NCBI GenBank assembly: GCA_002454165.1
Contig: DKIG01000019.1
Span: 1-12,943 of the forward strand
Length of the DNA: 12,943 nucleotides
Origin: Gammaproteobacteria bacterium UBA6724
Lineage (GTDB): Bacteria; Pseudomonadota; Gammaproteobacteria; Pseudomonadales; Azotimanducaceae
Direction: 5' to 3'
Below the pieces are notes generated by a model, which saw only the letters and a list, made by a program, of their open reading frames with translations, did not search any database and had not been told where the DNA came from. The position numbers and the translations under genes were made by a program. Of this stretch, positions 5,664-12,943 are shown in pieces (positions within the stretch are counted from its first letter, which is position 1; each line of letters begins with the position of its first letter).

Positions 5664-7586
5664 ATGACAAATATGACAAACCATGCACATAACGATGATT
5701 TTGATTCAATCCTTGGTGGCGATCATTTGGAAGACGCCATTGACGAATTGGATAGTCTCGGAGAACTGAGCGAGAGTGAAACCCTGAATGAAGAGATGGA
5801 CTCTGAGGAGTCTCGTCTCAAACTTCTGATTGATAGAGGGAAGGGGCAGGGTTATCTGACCTATGATCAGTTGACCGAAGTCTTGCCCAGAAGTGTTGAA
5901 GAAACAGATAACTTTGAAAATATCGTCTTGATGTTTGAAGGAATGGGCATTTCAATTTTTGAAGTTACTCCCGAGTTGGCATCGCTCAAAACCGTCACTG
6001 ATAAAACCACCGAAGCCAGAGATGCCGTCATCGGCGACACCTTGCTGACGAATGTCGTTGGACGGACCATGGACCCGGTGCGTATGTATATGCGTGAGAT
6101 GGGTACAGTGCCTCTCCTGACGCGGGAAGGTGAAGTTGAAATCGCCAAACGCATTGAGGACGGTATCAGGGAAACCATGGCGATTCTCTCTGCGTATCCG
6201 GGGATTGTGGAGTATGTCCTGGGCGAATATGCCCAGGTGCTTGAGAGGGAGGACGACATCTCTGTTTTGATTAGCGGGTTCCTTGACCCCGAAGACAGTA
6301 TTCCGAATATGTCGGAACTAGCCCAGGCAAAATCCCAGGGCATTTACGCTACTGATGAAGAGGACAACAGAGGAAAGCTTGACCATGAACTTGGGCACGC
6401 TCGGTTCACGGCGCTTGGAAAATCCCACAAGGCATATCTTAGAGCGGTTGACAAACATGGCAGGACTGACAAGAAAACCATCAAAGTGCAAGAGAAACTT
6501 GCCCAGATATTTTCTCTTTTCAAACTGGTGTCGGCAGTCATGAATTATATTCTGGGCAGGGTAGAGTCCGATATGCAACTCATTCGCCATCAGGAAAAAA
6601 CTATCCTTAATCTCTGTGTTACCAGAGCCGGGATGCCGAAGGATCTGTTCCTGAAAATCTACCCAGGCAACGAGACCAACATTAAGTGGATTGACAAGAT
6701 CATCAGGAAATTCCCGGATCATGCAAAGCATCTACAGGAATCACGAATATCAATTCGTCATGCTCAGAAGTTGATCAAACAGGTGTCGGATAGAACCGAT
6801 ATGGATGTTGTCGAGATCAAACACATCAACCGATGTTTGTTCCTGGCAGTCAAAACAACCCAGGCTGCCAAGAAGAATATGATTGAGGCAAACCTGCGCC
6901 TGGTCATTTCTATCGCCAAGAAATATACCAACCGGGGGCTGCACTTCCTTGACCTTATTCAGGAGGGCAACATCGGTTTGATGAAAGCAGTGGACAAGTT
7001 TGAATATCGTCGTGGATTCAAGTTCTCAACCTATGCAACCTGGTGGATACGGCAGGCGATTACCCGTTCTATCTCTGACCTGGCGCGGACTATCCGGGTG
7101 CCGGTCCACATGATGGAAACCGTGAACAAACTGAGTCGGCTGACTCGTCAGTTGGTTCAAGATATGGGCAGATCACCCACTATTGAAGAGCTGAGCAAAG
7201 CGATGGACTTGCCAGAGGACAAGGTGCTTAAAGCACTTGATGTGGCTAAGCAACCCATCTCGCTGGAAACTCCGGTAGGCGATGATGAGGATTCAACGAT
7301 ATGGAATTTTATCAGTGACACTCTGACGGAGTCACCGATGGACCACGCCACTGGTGAGGGCTTGAAGCAGACAACCACCAATGTACTGGATGCGCTGACG
7401 GAAAGAGAAGCCAAGGTGCTACGAATGCGATTCGGTATTGATATGAATACTGACCATACCCTAGAGGAAGTTGGTCGTCAGTTTTCTGTGACCAGGGAAA
7501 GGATCAGGCAGATTGAAGCAAAGGCATTGCGTAAACTTCGTCATCCAGCGCGCATGGGACAGTTGAAAAGTTTCACTGAAGGCTAG
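5664..7586 (+). CDS. rpoD: RNA polymerase primary sigma factor RpoD (sigma-70)
   Basis: The 640-residue protein directs core RNA polymerase to housekeeping promoters. Region 1.1 spans about residues 50-120 (RLKLLIDRGKGQGYLTYDQL). Region 1.2 starts DPVRMYMREMG at 137. A large non-conserved region follows, to about 395. Region 2 begins near K403 (NLRLVISIAKKY) and includes the -10 recognition helix YATWWIRQAITR from Y457. Region 4.2 has LEEVGRQFSVTRERIRQIEAK, starting at L600, and contacts the -35 element. E. coli RpoD has 613 residues; most of the extra length is an acidic N-terminal extension before R51. The ATG at 5664 has a poor ribosome site; M45 (5796), preceded by GAAGAG, would give a more usual N-terminus. 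dnaG, the common upstream neighbour, is absent. The stop is followed after 82 nt by a membrane protein gene with no clear terminator between them. Confidence 0.97.
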   Translation: MTNMTNHAHNDDFDSILGGDHLEDAIDELDSLGELSESETLNEEMDSEESRLKLLIDRGKGQGYLTYDQLTEVLPRSVEETDNFENIVLMFEGMGISIFEVTPELASLKTVTDKTTEARDAVIGDTLLTNVVGRTMDPVRMYMREMGTVPLLTREGEVEIAKRIEDGIRETMAILSAYPGIVEYVLGEYAQVLEREDDISVLISGFLDPEDSIPNMSELAQAKSQGIYATDEEDNRGKLDHELGHARFTALGKSHKAYLRAVDKHGRTDKKTIKVQEKLAQIFSLFKLVSAVMNYILGRVESDMQLIRHQEKTILNLCVTRAGMPKDLFLKIYPGNETNIKWIDKIIRKFPDHAKHLQESRISIRHAQKLIKQVSDRTDMDVVEIKHINRCLFLAVKTTQAAKKNMIEANLRLVISIAKKYTNRGLHFLDLIQEGNIGLMKAVDKFEYRRGFKFSTYATWWIRQAITRSISDLARTIRVPVHMMETVNKLSRLTRQLVQDMGRSPTIEELSKAMDLPEDKVLKALDVAKQPISLETPVGDDEDSTIWNFISDTLTESPMDHATGEGLKQTTTNVLDALTEREAKVLRMRFGIDMNTDHTLEEVGRQFSVTRERIRQIEAKALRKLRHPARMGQLKSFTEG

Positions 7587-7668
7587 GCAAGATCCCTGCG
7601 CATACAGTCCTTACATTCAGACTGGCGCAACACCAAGTCTGCCGTGCAGTTGATAACAGGAATCAAGG

Positions 7669-8106
7669 ATGAATGAAAAACTGAAAGATCTCTTCGTCGG
7701 CAGACCAATATGGATGAACCTTCTCATGGTGTTTTGCGCCTATATGACATTCATTTACATGCCATTTGATATGATTTTTAAACCGGTTGCAGAGGATGTA
7801 GAAGTCTGGTTTGGCTACAGTCTGTACGGCTGGGCAGCCAAGGCAACTGAGCCCATTCACTGGCTGATCTACGGTGCTGGGTGCTACGGATTCTTCAAGA
7901 TGAAAGCCTGGATGTGGCCCTGGGCTGGGCTTTATGTTTTTCAGGTGGCAATTGGAATGTTCGTGTGGGGGCAACTAGCTGAGCAGTCTTCCAGCATCCT
8001 GATAAGTATTGGTGTCGCGGTACCATTCGTTGTTTTGGGTGTTATGTTGTTGCGGGCAAGGGCAAAGTTTAACCCCGGCCAGATGCCGACATATCGTAAT
8101 GTGTGA
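7669..8106 (+). CDS. Four-helix integral membrane protein, unknown function
   Basis: This 145-residue protein has four probable membrane helices, at about residues 14-37, 52-76, 82-104 and 107-129, with short connections and a basic C-terminal tail (RARAKF). It is rich in Trp, Tyr, Phe and Met, with W-P and P-F-D motifs in or near helices. No cleavable signal peptide or catalytic motif is visible. I do not recognise the family. The ATG is preceded by ACAGG (7656-7660) with an 8-nt gap. It lies 82 nt after rpoD and 60 nt before the SDR gene, so it may be expressed with either. It could be a small membrane partner of the dehydrogenase, but only the position suggests this. Confidence 0.8.
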   Translation: MNEKLKDLFVGRPIWMNLLMVFCAYMTFIYMPFDMIFKPVAEDVEVWFGYSLYGWAAKATEPIHWLIYGAGCYGFFKMKAWMWPWAGLYVFQVAIGMFVWGQLAEQSSSILISIGVAVPFVVLGVMLLRARAKFNPGQMPTYRNV

Positions 8107-8154
8107 CCAGTTGGGAAGGATGCGCCAAGGCCCAGCAAAAAGATAAAGAACAAC

Positions 8155-8160
8155 AGGAGA
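8155..8160 (+). promoter_or_regulatory. Ribosome binding site of the SDR gene
   Basis: AGGAGA lies 6 nt before the ATG at 8167 and fixes that start. A frame opening at 8103 is out of phase and has no such site. Confidence 0.6.
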
Positions 8161-8166
8161 GCAGAG

Positions 8167-9156
8167 ATGCAAGATTTTTCTGGAAAACTTGCTGTCCTTA
8201 CTGGCGGCGGAACGGGCATGGGCAGAGAGCTGTGCATTCAACTGATGCAAGCAGGATGTCATGTCGCCGCCTGCGATGTGCTAATGGATAACCTGAAAGA
8301 AACAAAATCCCTCGCTGAAGCCTCAGCATCTGCCAAGACTCGCATGACATTACATGAATGTGATGTGTCTTCTGAAACATCCATGCAGCGATTTCGTGAC
8401 GAAGTTGTTGCCGCTCACGGCGAGCAGCTTAACCTCCTCTTTAACAATGCTGGCATCGCTGGCGGTGGGAGTTTTATTGAAGATGAGCGCGCTGACTGGG
8501 AGAGAACTTTTGCAGTGTGTTGGTATGGTGTTTATTACGGTTGCCGAACCTTCCTGCCGAATCTCATCGCCAGTGACGAAGCACACATAATCAACACCAG
8601 TAGCATCAACGGCTTTTGGGCAAGCATTGGTCCCACCGTGTCGCATACGGCTTACTGCGCGGCAAAATTTGCGGTTAAGGGTTTCAGTGAAGCCTTGATT
8701 ACCGACCTCAGGATCAATGCCCCCCAAGTCAAAGTATCTGTCGTGATGCCTGGTCATATCGGGACTTCAATCATTATCAACTCAGCCAAGGTAATGGGTA
8801 AGTCGGACGCCATGAACATGAGTGAAGACGAGATCCGGAAAATACGCGAGCGCATGATGAAAACCCCGGGGGAAATATCAGAATTGATTATGAACATGAG
8901 TGACGATCAGCTCCGCGAGCTCATGCACCAACGAGGCATTGACTTCCGGGATACTGCGCCTACCACGGCGGCAAGCGCAGCAACCATCATTCTTGACGGG
9001 GTTCGTGCGGACAAATGGCGAATCCTGGTCGGTGACGATGCACATCATCTGGATGAACGGGTACGCCAGGATCCGGAAGCGGCATACGAGCCGGGATTTT
9101 TTGAAGCCATCCTGGAAAGTGGTGACCTGCAAGTCATCACCAGCAGTACCGAGTAG
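8167..9156 (+). CDS. Short-chain dehydrogenase/reductase (SDR), extended C-terminus
   Basis: The protein of 329 residues is a classical-type SDR with a Rossmann fold. The cofactor motif TGGGTGMG is at 12-19, NNAG at 93-96, and the catalytic set S145/S146, Y163 and K167 (YCAAK). D66 in the CDVSS segment is typical for the adenine pocket. An Asp at the end of strand beta-2 (ACD, near residue 38) favours NAD over NADP, which is an inference. The substrate cannot be told from sequence. Classical SDRs are about 250 residues; here about 80 further residues after the substrate loop contain a helical, Met-rich segment (EISELIMNMSDDQLRELMHQRG). The serine is 17 residues before the tyrosine, a few more than usual. 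It follows the membrane protein after 60 nt and precedes glmU, from which it is separated by a repeat array. Confidence 0.9.
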   Translation: MQDFSGKLAVLTGGGTGMGRELCIQLMQAGCHVAACDVLMDNLKETKSLAEASASAKTRMTLHECDVSSETSMQRFRDEVVAAHGEQLNLLFNNAGIAGGGSFIEDERADWERTFAVCWYGVYYGCRTFLPNLIASDEAHIINTSSINGFWASIGPTVSHTAYCAAKFAVKGFSEALITDLRINAPQVKVSVVMPGHIGTSIIINSAKVMGKSDAMNMSEDEIRKIRERMMKTPGEISELIMNMSDDQLRELMHQRGIDFRDTAPTTAASAATIILDGVRADKWRILVGDDAHHLDERVRQDPEAAYEPGFFEAILESGDLQVITSSTE

Positions 9157-9183
9157 TTTCCCCCAGGCTTTTCCCCGTCCTTT

Positions 9184-9233
9184 CATAAACAGCCGTAAAC
9201 ACCCATCAATAGCCATAAATACCCATAAACAGC
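9184..9233 (+). repeat. Five tandem 10-bp repeats upstream of glmU
   Basis: Units start at 9184, 9194, 9204, 9214 and 9224. The first and fifth are identical (CATAAACAGC); the others differ at one to three positions. Endings alternate AGC, ACC, AGC, ACC, AGC, so a 20-bp period is superimposed. The array sits 28-76 bp after the SDR stop and ends 43 bp before the glmU start. A 10-bp period places each unit on nearly the same DNA face. The bases after it include a weak hairpin, CCTG (9238-9241) and CAGG (9254-9257). Confidence 0.85.
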
Positions 9234-9276
9234 GCTGCCTGTAAAATGCCTTTCAGGTTTGTTGTAAACTGAACGG

Positions 9277-10680
9277 ATGGCTAACAAAAAAACACAACTC
9301 CGAGACGGGTGGCTGGAAGTGTGTGTCCTGGCGGCCGGTGCTGGGAGTCGGATGCACTCGGACCAGCCCAAGGTGCTGCAACCCCTGGCAGGTAAGCCGC
9401 TGCTGGGCTATCTGCTGGATACTCTGAAGCCGCTCCGTCCCGACAGGGTGCATATTGTGGTGGGTCAGGGTGCCAATGAGGTGCAGGCGCGGTTTGACGC
9501 TGGCACGGACATCAACTGGGTGCAGCAACGCGACCGACTGGGTACGGGTCATGCGGTACAGCAAATCGCACCACATCTTAACAATCTCAACAAGGATGCC
9601 AGGGTCTTGATTCTGCTGGGTGATGCACCGCTGATTAGTCTTGCCACCATAGAAGCCTTGCTTGCGGTGCCGACCGATCTTGCTTTACTGTCGGTGCACA
9701 TGGCAGACCCTTTCAATTATGGCAGAATTATCCGTGACGGGCAGCGGGTAATCGGGATTAAAGAAGAACCAGATGCGTCGCCTGCCCAGAAAAAGATCAC
9801 CGAAATCAATTCCGGTGTCATGGTTGCCAATAGCACTGGTTTGTGCGACTGGTTATCCTTGCTCACCAATGACAATGCTCAGCAAGAATATTTGTTGACA
9901 GATATTGTTGAGCATGCGAACAAGGCGGGGGCGAGCATAGGCCTCTGCCTTGCCGAGGATCCGATGGAAGTCGCTGGTGTGAACACCTTTTCCCAACTGG
10001 CAAAACTGGAGAGACATGTGCAGAAAAATATTGCGACACAACTCACGGAGCAGGGCGTTCGACTAATGGATCCAGCCCGGCTGGATGTCCGGGGGACATT
10101 GAATGTTGGAAAGGACATTGTCATTGATATTAATGTCATCATAGAGGGCGATGTGTGGTTGGGCGACAGAGTGTCTATTGGTCCCAATTGTGTGATACGG
10201 GATAGCAGGATTGGTGCTGGCACTCAGGTTAAGGCAAATTCTATTGTTGAGGAAGCGACAGTTGGCGCCAAGTGCATACTTGGTCCCTTCGCAAGATTGA
10301 GACCAGGGACAGAGTTGGCAGATGAAGTCACTGTCGGTAATTTTGTGGAAGTGAAGAAGAGCAGACTCGGCAAGGGCACCAAAGCCAGCCATCTTGCCTA
10401 TCTCGGTGATGCGGTAATAGACGAAAATGTGAATATCGGCGCGGGCACGATTACATGCAACTACGATGGCGTGAACAAGCATAAAACACAAATCGGTGCC
10501 GCCGCATTTATAGGCTCAAACTCTTCACTGGTTGCTCCTGTCAAAATAGGTGCGGGTGCAACCATAGGTGCAGGTTCAACCATCACCAAAGATGTTGATT
10601 CCCAAACCTTGGCTCTAGGCAGAGGCAAACAAAAATCTGTACCCGGCTGGCAGGGACCATCCAATACTGAGGAATCATGA
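9277..10680 (+). CDS. glmU: Bifunctional GlmU: glucosamine-1-phosphate acetyltransferase / GlcNAc-1-phosphate uridylyltransferase
   Basis: GlmU acetylates glucosamine-1-phosphate with acetyl-CoA and then couples the product to UTP, yielding UDP-GlcNAc for peptidoglycan and lipopolysaccharide. The N-terminal uridylyltransferase domain (to about 240) has LAAGAGSRM at 18-26 with K32, GTGHAV from G89, and D116 in LGDAPL, the expected Mg2+ ligand. The C-terminal half is a left-handed beta-helix of hexapeptide repeats with NFVEVKKS, KASHLAYLGDA (catalytic H372), NIGAGTITCNYDG and a closing TIGAGSTITKDV. At 467 residues it is close to the E. coli enzyme (456); the extra part is mostly about ten residues before the LAAG motif. 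LLGDAPL differs from the usual YGDVPL. The ribosome site before 9277 is weak. It is followed by glmS after 25 nt, probably one operon. Confidence 0.97.
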   Translation: MANKKTQLRDGWLEVCVLAAGAGSRMHSDQPKVLQPLAGKPLLGYLLDTLKPLRPDRVHIVVGQGANEVQARFDAGTDINWVQQRDRLGTGHAVQQIAPHLNNLNKDARVLILLGDAPLISLATIEALLAVPTDLALLSVHMADPFNYGRIIRDGQRVIGIKEEPDASPAQKKITEINSGVMVANSTGLCDWLSLLTNDNAQQEYLLTDIVEHANKAGASIGLCLAEDPMEVAGVNTFSQLAKLERHVQKNIATQLTEQGVRLMDPARLDVRGTLNVGKDIVIDINVIIEGDVWLGDRVSIGPNCVIRDSRIGAGTQVKANSIVEEATVGAKCILGPFARLRPGTELADEVTVGNFVEVKKSRLGKGTKASHLAYLGDAVIDENVNIGAGTITCNYDGVNKHKTQIGAAAFIGSNSSLVAPVKIGAGATIGAGSTITKDVDSQTLALGRGKQKSVPGWQGPSNTEES

Positions 10681-10718
10681 ATAGCGAACGCCACAAGAGA
10701 GCATCATGTGCGGCATAG
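10677..10718 (+). CDS. Possible 13-codon coupling ORF between glmU and glmS
   Basis: An ATG at 10677 overlaps the glmU stop as ATGA, follows GAGGA (10669-10673), and runs 13 codons to a TAG at 10716-10718, just past the glmS start. Ribosomes ending glmU could restart here and reach the glmS start region. It could be chance; there is no protein evidence. Confidence 0.2.
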   Translation: MNSERHKRASCAA

Positions 10719-12538
10719 TGGGTGTAGCGGGTCATCGTGCAGCAACAGGCGTCCTTCTTGAGAGTTTGCGCCGTCTTGAATATCGTGGCTATGACTCCGC
10801 TGGCATAGCGTTGCTCGGCGAGGATGGTCAACTCAGCAGGGTCAGGCGGCAGGGCAAGGTGGCGGAACTCTGCCGGGCATGCAAACGCGCTACACTAGAA
10901 GGTAGTATCGGCATTGCCCACACCAGATGGGCTACCCACGGTGAACCCAGCGAGACAAATGCTCATCCCCATGTGTCCAACGATTGCCTGGCGGTTGTCC
11001 ATAACGGCATCATTGAAAATCATGAACCTCTGCGGAAGGCACTCATCCAACAGGGCTTCCAGTTTGAATCTGATACGGACACGGAAGTCATCGCTCATCA
11101 ACTCAACCATGAACTGAAGCAGACTGGCGACCTGGTGGACGCAATGAATTCACTGCTCCGCAAGTTAGAAGGTGCTTACGCCCTGGCAGTCATCCATAAG
11201 GATTATCCCGACAGGTTAATGGCGGCGCGTCAGGGTAGCACTCTCGTCGTCGGCATAGGAGAGGGCGGGCACTATGTTGCTTCTGACCCTGGAGCACTGC
11301 AGCACCTTGCAGAACGTTTTATTTTTATGGAAGACGGCGAACTGGCGGAAATCACCAGGCTCGGCTATACCCTGTTCAATCACAAGGAAGAGCCGGTAGA
11401 AGATAGGGTCGTCACGCTAGATATGTGTCATGACACCGCTGACAAGGGTAATTATCGGCACTATATGTTGAAGGAAATCTATGAACAGCCGGAAGCAGTT
11501 GAACGCACCCTGTCCGGACGGTTAAGTAGCAAACATGCCCTGGCTCAGGCCTTCGGAACCGGGGCAGAACGCGCCTTCGCGGCGGTGCGCGCAGTGCAGA
11601 TTACTGCCTGCGGGAGTAGCTACTACGCTGGACTGGTCGCTAAGTACTGGTTTGAGCAATATGCCAGAGTCCCATGTCAGGTCGAGATAGCCAGCGAGTT
11701 AAGGTATCGGCAGAATGTGGTGCTTGAGGGGACTCTGTTTGTCGCTCTGTCCCAGTCTGGAGAAACAGCCGACACCCTTGCTGCACTTCGTAACGCCACG
11801 GATCCAAATTATGTGACGAGATTGTGTCTTTGCAATGTACCGAACAGCACGCTCATCCGTGAATCTGATTTGTCAATGCTACTGGAAGCCAGAGCGGAAA
11901 TCTGTGTCGCATCAACCAAGGCATTCATCAATCAACTTGTTGACCTCCTGATGCTGGTTGCTGTCATTGGCAAGATGAGGGGCTTGACGGAAGAGGATCA
12001 TGAAGAACTAGTATCAGCATTGCGACAATTGCCCGATCTCATCCGCGAAACTCTGAAAATTGAACCGGACATCAAACGCATTGCAGAATCATTCGTAGAT
12101 AAGCATCACGCCTTGTTCCTCGGTAGAGGAATTCACTATCCGATTGCACTTGAAGGTGCGCTGAAGCTGAAAGAAATCTCCTATATCCACGCGGAAGGAT
12201 ATCAGGCAGGGGAACTCAAACATGGTCCATTGGCACTGGTGGATGACGATATGCCTGTGGTGGCGATAGCACCTGGCGGAGCCTTGATTGAGAAGTTGAA
12301 GTCAAACCTGGAAGAAGTACGAGCGCGCGGCGCCGCCTTGTTTGTATTTGCCGATGAGCGTAATAAGATAACCGGGCAGACAGGCACAAGGGTATTGAAA
12401 GTCCCGTCTTGCCCCGCCGCAGTATCTCCCATGATCTACACTCTGCCGGTGCAACTTCTCTCTTATCATGTTGCGGTGCTGAAGGGCACGGACATTGACC
12501 AACCGAGAAATCTGGCGAAGTCAGTAACAGTGGAATAA
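10706..12538 (+). CDS. glmS: Glutamine-fructose-6-phosphate aminotransferase (isomerizing) GlmS
   Basis: GlmS makes glucosamine-6-phosphate from fructose-6-phosphate and glutamine, the first committed step to UDP-GlcNAc. The 610-residue length equals the family norm (609 in E. coli). The N-terminal class II glutamine amidotransferase domain starts MCGIVGVAG, so C2 becomes the N-terminal nucleophile after Met removal, followed by RRLEYRGYDSAG and HTRWATHGEPSETNAHPH. Two SIS sugar-isomerase domains follow: the first has SQSGET at 349-354, the second EGALKLKEISYIHAEGYQAGELKHGP. The end is DQPRNLAKSVTVE with the conserved Lys at 605. The start is fixed by the required Cys2; AAGAGA (10695-10700) is the ribosome site. 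There is no glmS ribozyme in the 25-nt gap, so control must be of another kind, possibly through the glmU transcript. Confidence 0.98.
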   Translation: MCGIVGVAGHRAATGVLLESLRRLEYRGYDSAGIALLGEDGQLSRVRRQGKVAELCRACKRATLEGSIGIAHTRWATHGEPSETNAHPHVSNDCLAVVHNGIIENHEPLRKALIQQGFQFESDTDTEVIAHQLNHELKQTGDLVDAMNSLLRKLEGAYALAVIHKDYPDRLMAARQGSTLVVGIGEGGHYVASDPGALQHLAERFIFMEDGELAEITRLGYTLFNHKEEPVEDRVVTLDMCHDTADKGNYRHYMLKEIYEQPEAVERTLSGRLSSKHALAQAFGTGAERAFAAVRAVQITACGSSYYAGLVAKYWFEQYARVPCQVEIASELRYRQNVVLEGTLFVALSQSGETADTLAALRNATDPNYVTRLCLCNVPNSTLIRESDLSMLLEARAEICVASTKAFINQLVDLLMLVAVIGKMRGLTEEDHEELVSALRQLPDLIRETLKIEPDIKRIAESFVDKHHALFLGRGIHYPIALEGALKLKEISYIHAEGYQAGELKHGPLALVDDDMPVVAIAPGGALIEKLKSNLEEVRARGAALFVFADERNKITGQTGTRVLKVPSCPAAVSPMIYTLPVQLLSYHVAVLKGTDIDQPRNLAKSVTVE

Positions 12539-12542
12539 TTTC

Positions 12543-12559
12543 TAACCTGTTTAAGGTTA
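12543..12559. terminator. Weak bidirectional terminator candidate
   Basis: TAACCT (12543-12548) and AGGTTA (12554-12559) form a perfect 6-bp stem with a 5-nt loop between the converging glmS and membrane-protein genes. The flank on each side is AT-rich but lacks a long T run, and the stem has only two G-C pairs. Confidence 0.35.
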
Positions 12560-12566
12560 ATAGTAT

Positions 12567-12896
12567 TTATTCTTCTCTTTTCTGTAGCCTTTTGTTCTGT
12601 ATAAATAAGCCGACTGCCAGACCGGCTAGATATCCAACAAGCACATTCCAACCTACCAGAAGCGCCATGAACTTATAGTTTATAAATGAGTCTTCGGCGC
12701 CAAATAGTCCGCCAGCAGCAATCGCGTCCAGCCCCGGGATCAGCAGAATAGCGTACTTCAGCGGTATAGATGTAATTGTTAGAATCGGCGCAAATAATAT
12801 ATTTAAGGGCGAGGGTCCCAGGATTGAACCTATGCTAGAGACAATCAGCATAATGCCTGCACCCCAAAGAGCACATTTTGTGATTATATTCATCAT
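12567..12896 (-). CDS. Small three-helix membrane protein, unknown function
   Basis: The 109-residue protein has probable membrane helices at about residues 8-28, 32-56 and 73-101, the last very Gly/Val/Leu-rich, and ends in a charged tail (NKRLQKREE) likely on the cytoplasmic side. No catalytic motif, lipobox or recognised family is visible. The start has a clear ribosome site: minus-strand AAGGAG at 12902-12907, 5 nt before the first ATG (12894-12896) and 8 nt before the second (12891-12893), so either Met can be the start. It converges on glmS with a 28-nt gap. Its promoter lies at or beyond the right edge. As a gene it is supported mainly by the ribosome site and coherent hydrophobic pattern. 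Confidence 0.7.
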   Translation of the reverse strand: MMNIITKCALWGAGIMLIVSSIGSILGPSPLNILFAPILTITSIPLKYAILLIPGLDAIAAGGLFGAEDSFINYKFMALLVGWNVLVGYLAGLAVGLFIQNKRLQKREE

Positions 12897-12901
12897 CTAT
12901 A

Positions 12902-12907
12902 CTCCTT
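12902..12907 (-). promoter_or_regulatory. Ribosome binding site of the minus-strand membrane gene
   Basis: AAGGAG on the minus strand lies 5-8 nt before a pair of adjacent ATG codons and is the best evidence that this reading frame is translated. Confidence 0.6.
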
Positions 12908-12943
12908 ATCCGTCATGATTTGTATAAGCTCAGATACCTTTGG

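Noticed and set aside
7618..7641. Hairpin CAGACTGG / CCAAGTCTG after rpoD as a terminator
   Set aside because: The stem has a bulge and no T run follows; the downstream gene may well be co-transcribed.
9238..9257. Hairpin CCTG-AAA / TTT-CAGG before glmU as a terminator
   Set aside because: Short stem with a bulge and only a mixed TTTGTTG tail; not enough for a terminator call.
9183..9371. Minus-strand ORF ending in a repeated VYGYLWLLMGVYG-like pattern
   Set aside because: The pattern comes from translating the 10-bp DNA repeats; the rest is opposite glmU.
10681..10705. glmS ribozyme/riboswitch
   Set aside because: Only 25 nt separate glmU and glmS, far too short for the ribozyme, which is typical of Firmicutes.

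Overview
The window joins the end of an accessory defence cassette to a stretch of housekeeping chromosome. The bacterium is most likely a gammaproteobacterium. RpoD is a full-length primary sigma factor with a large non-conserved insertion and an almost E. coli-like region 4.2, glmU is followed directly by glmS, and a CysQ-type phosphatase is present. Genus cannot be set from sequence reading alone.

Left part (1-3308): the last 80 codons of a probable type I restriction subunit HsdR are followed after 12 nt, in the same reading frame, by one 808-residue protein. It fuses an HsdM adenine methyltransferase to a complete HsdS specificity subunit with two target-recognition domains (TRDs). Both TRDs are visibly AT-rich, while the methyltransferase part is not. 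Behind it are two decaying small genes: a short protein with an apparent one-base frameshift, and the first third of an SDH-family (Clp-fold) serine proteinase with an internal stop and no catalytic region.

Boundary (3309-3954): a tRNA-Ser(GGA) gene on the minus strand, with its 3' CCA end facing the defence genes. This is the usual geometry of an island inserted at a tRNA 3' end. Between the tRNA and cysQ lie a nested inverted repeat and four tandem 11-bp repeats placed at the cysQ promoter/ribosome-site position.

Right part (3955-12538), all on the plus strand: cysQ (3'-phosphoadenosine 5'-phosphate recycling); an 860-bp non-coding stretch with an inverted repeat, a palindrome, a possible tiny ORF and a good sigma-70 promoter; rpoD with an unusual acidic N-terminal extension; a four-helix membrane protein; a long SDR oxidoreductase; five tandem 10-bp repeats; then glmU and glmS, which together make UDP-GlcNAc for peptidoglycan and LPS. 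A small three-helix membrane protein on the minus strand converges on glmS at the right edge.

The most interesting points are the fused HsdM-S architecture with possible slippage tracts in its central spacer, the decayed small-protein/protease pair next to it, the tRNA-Ser boundary, and the two helical-period tandem repeat arrays upstream of cysQ and glmU.
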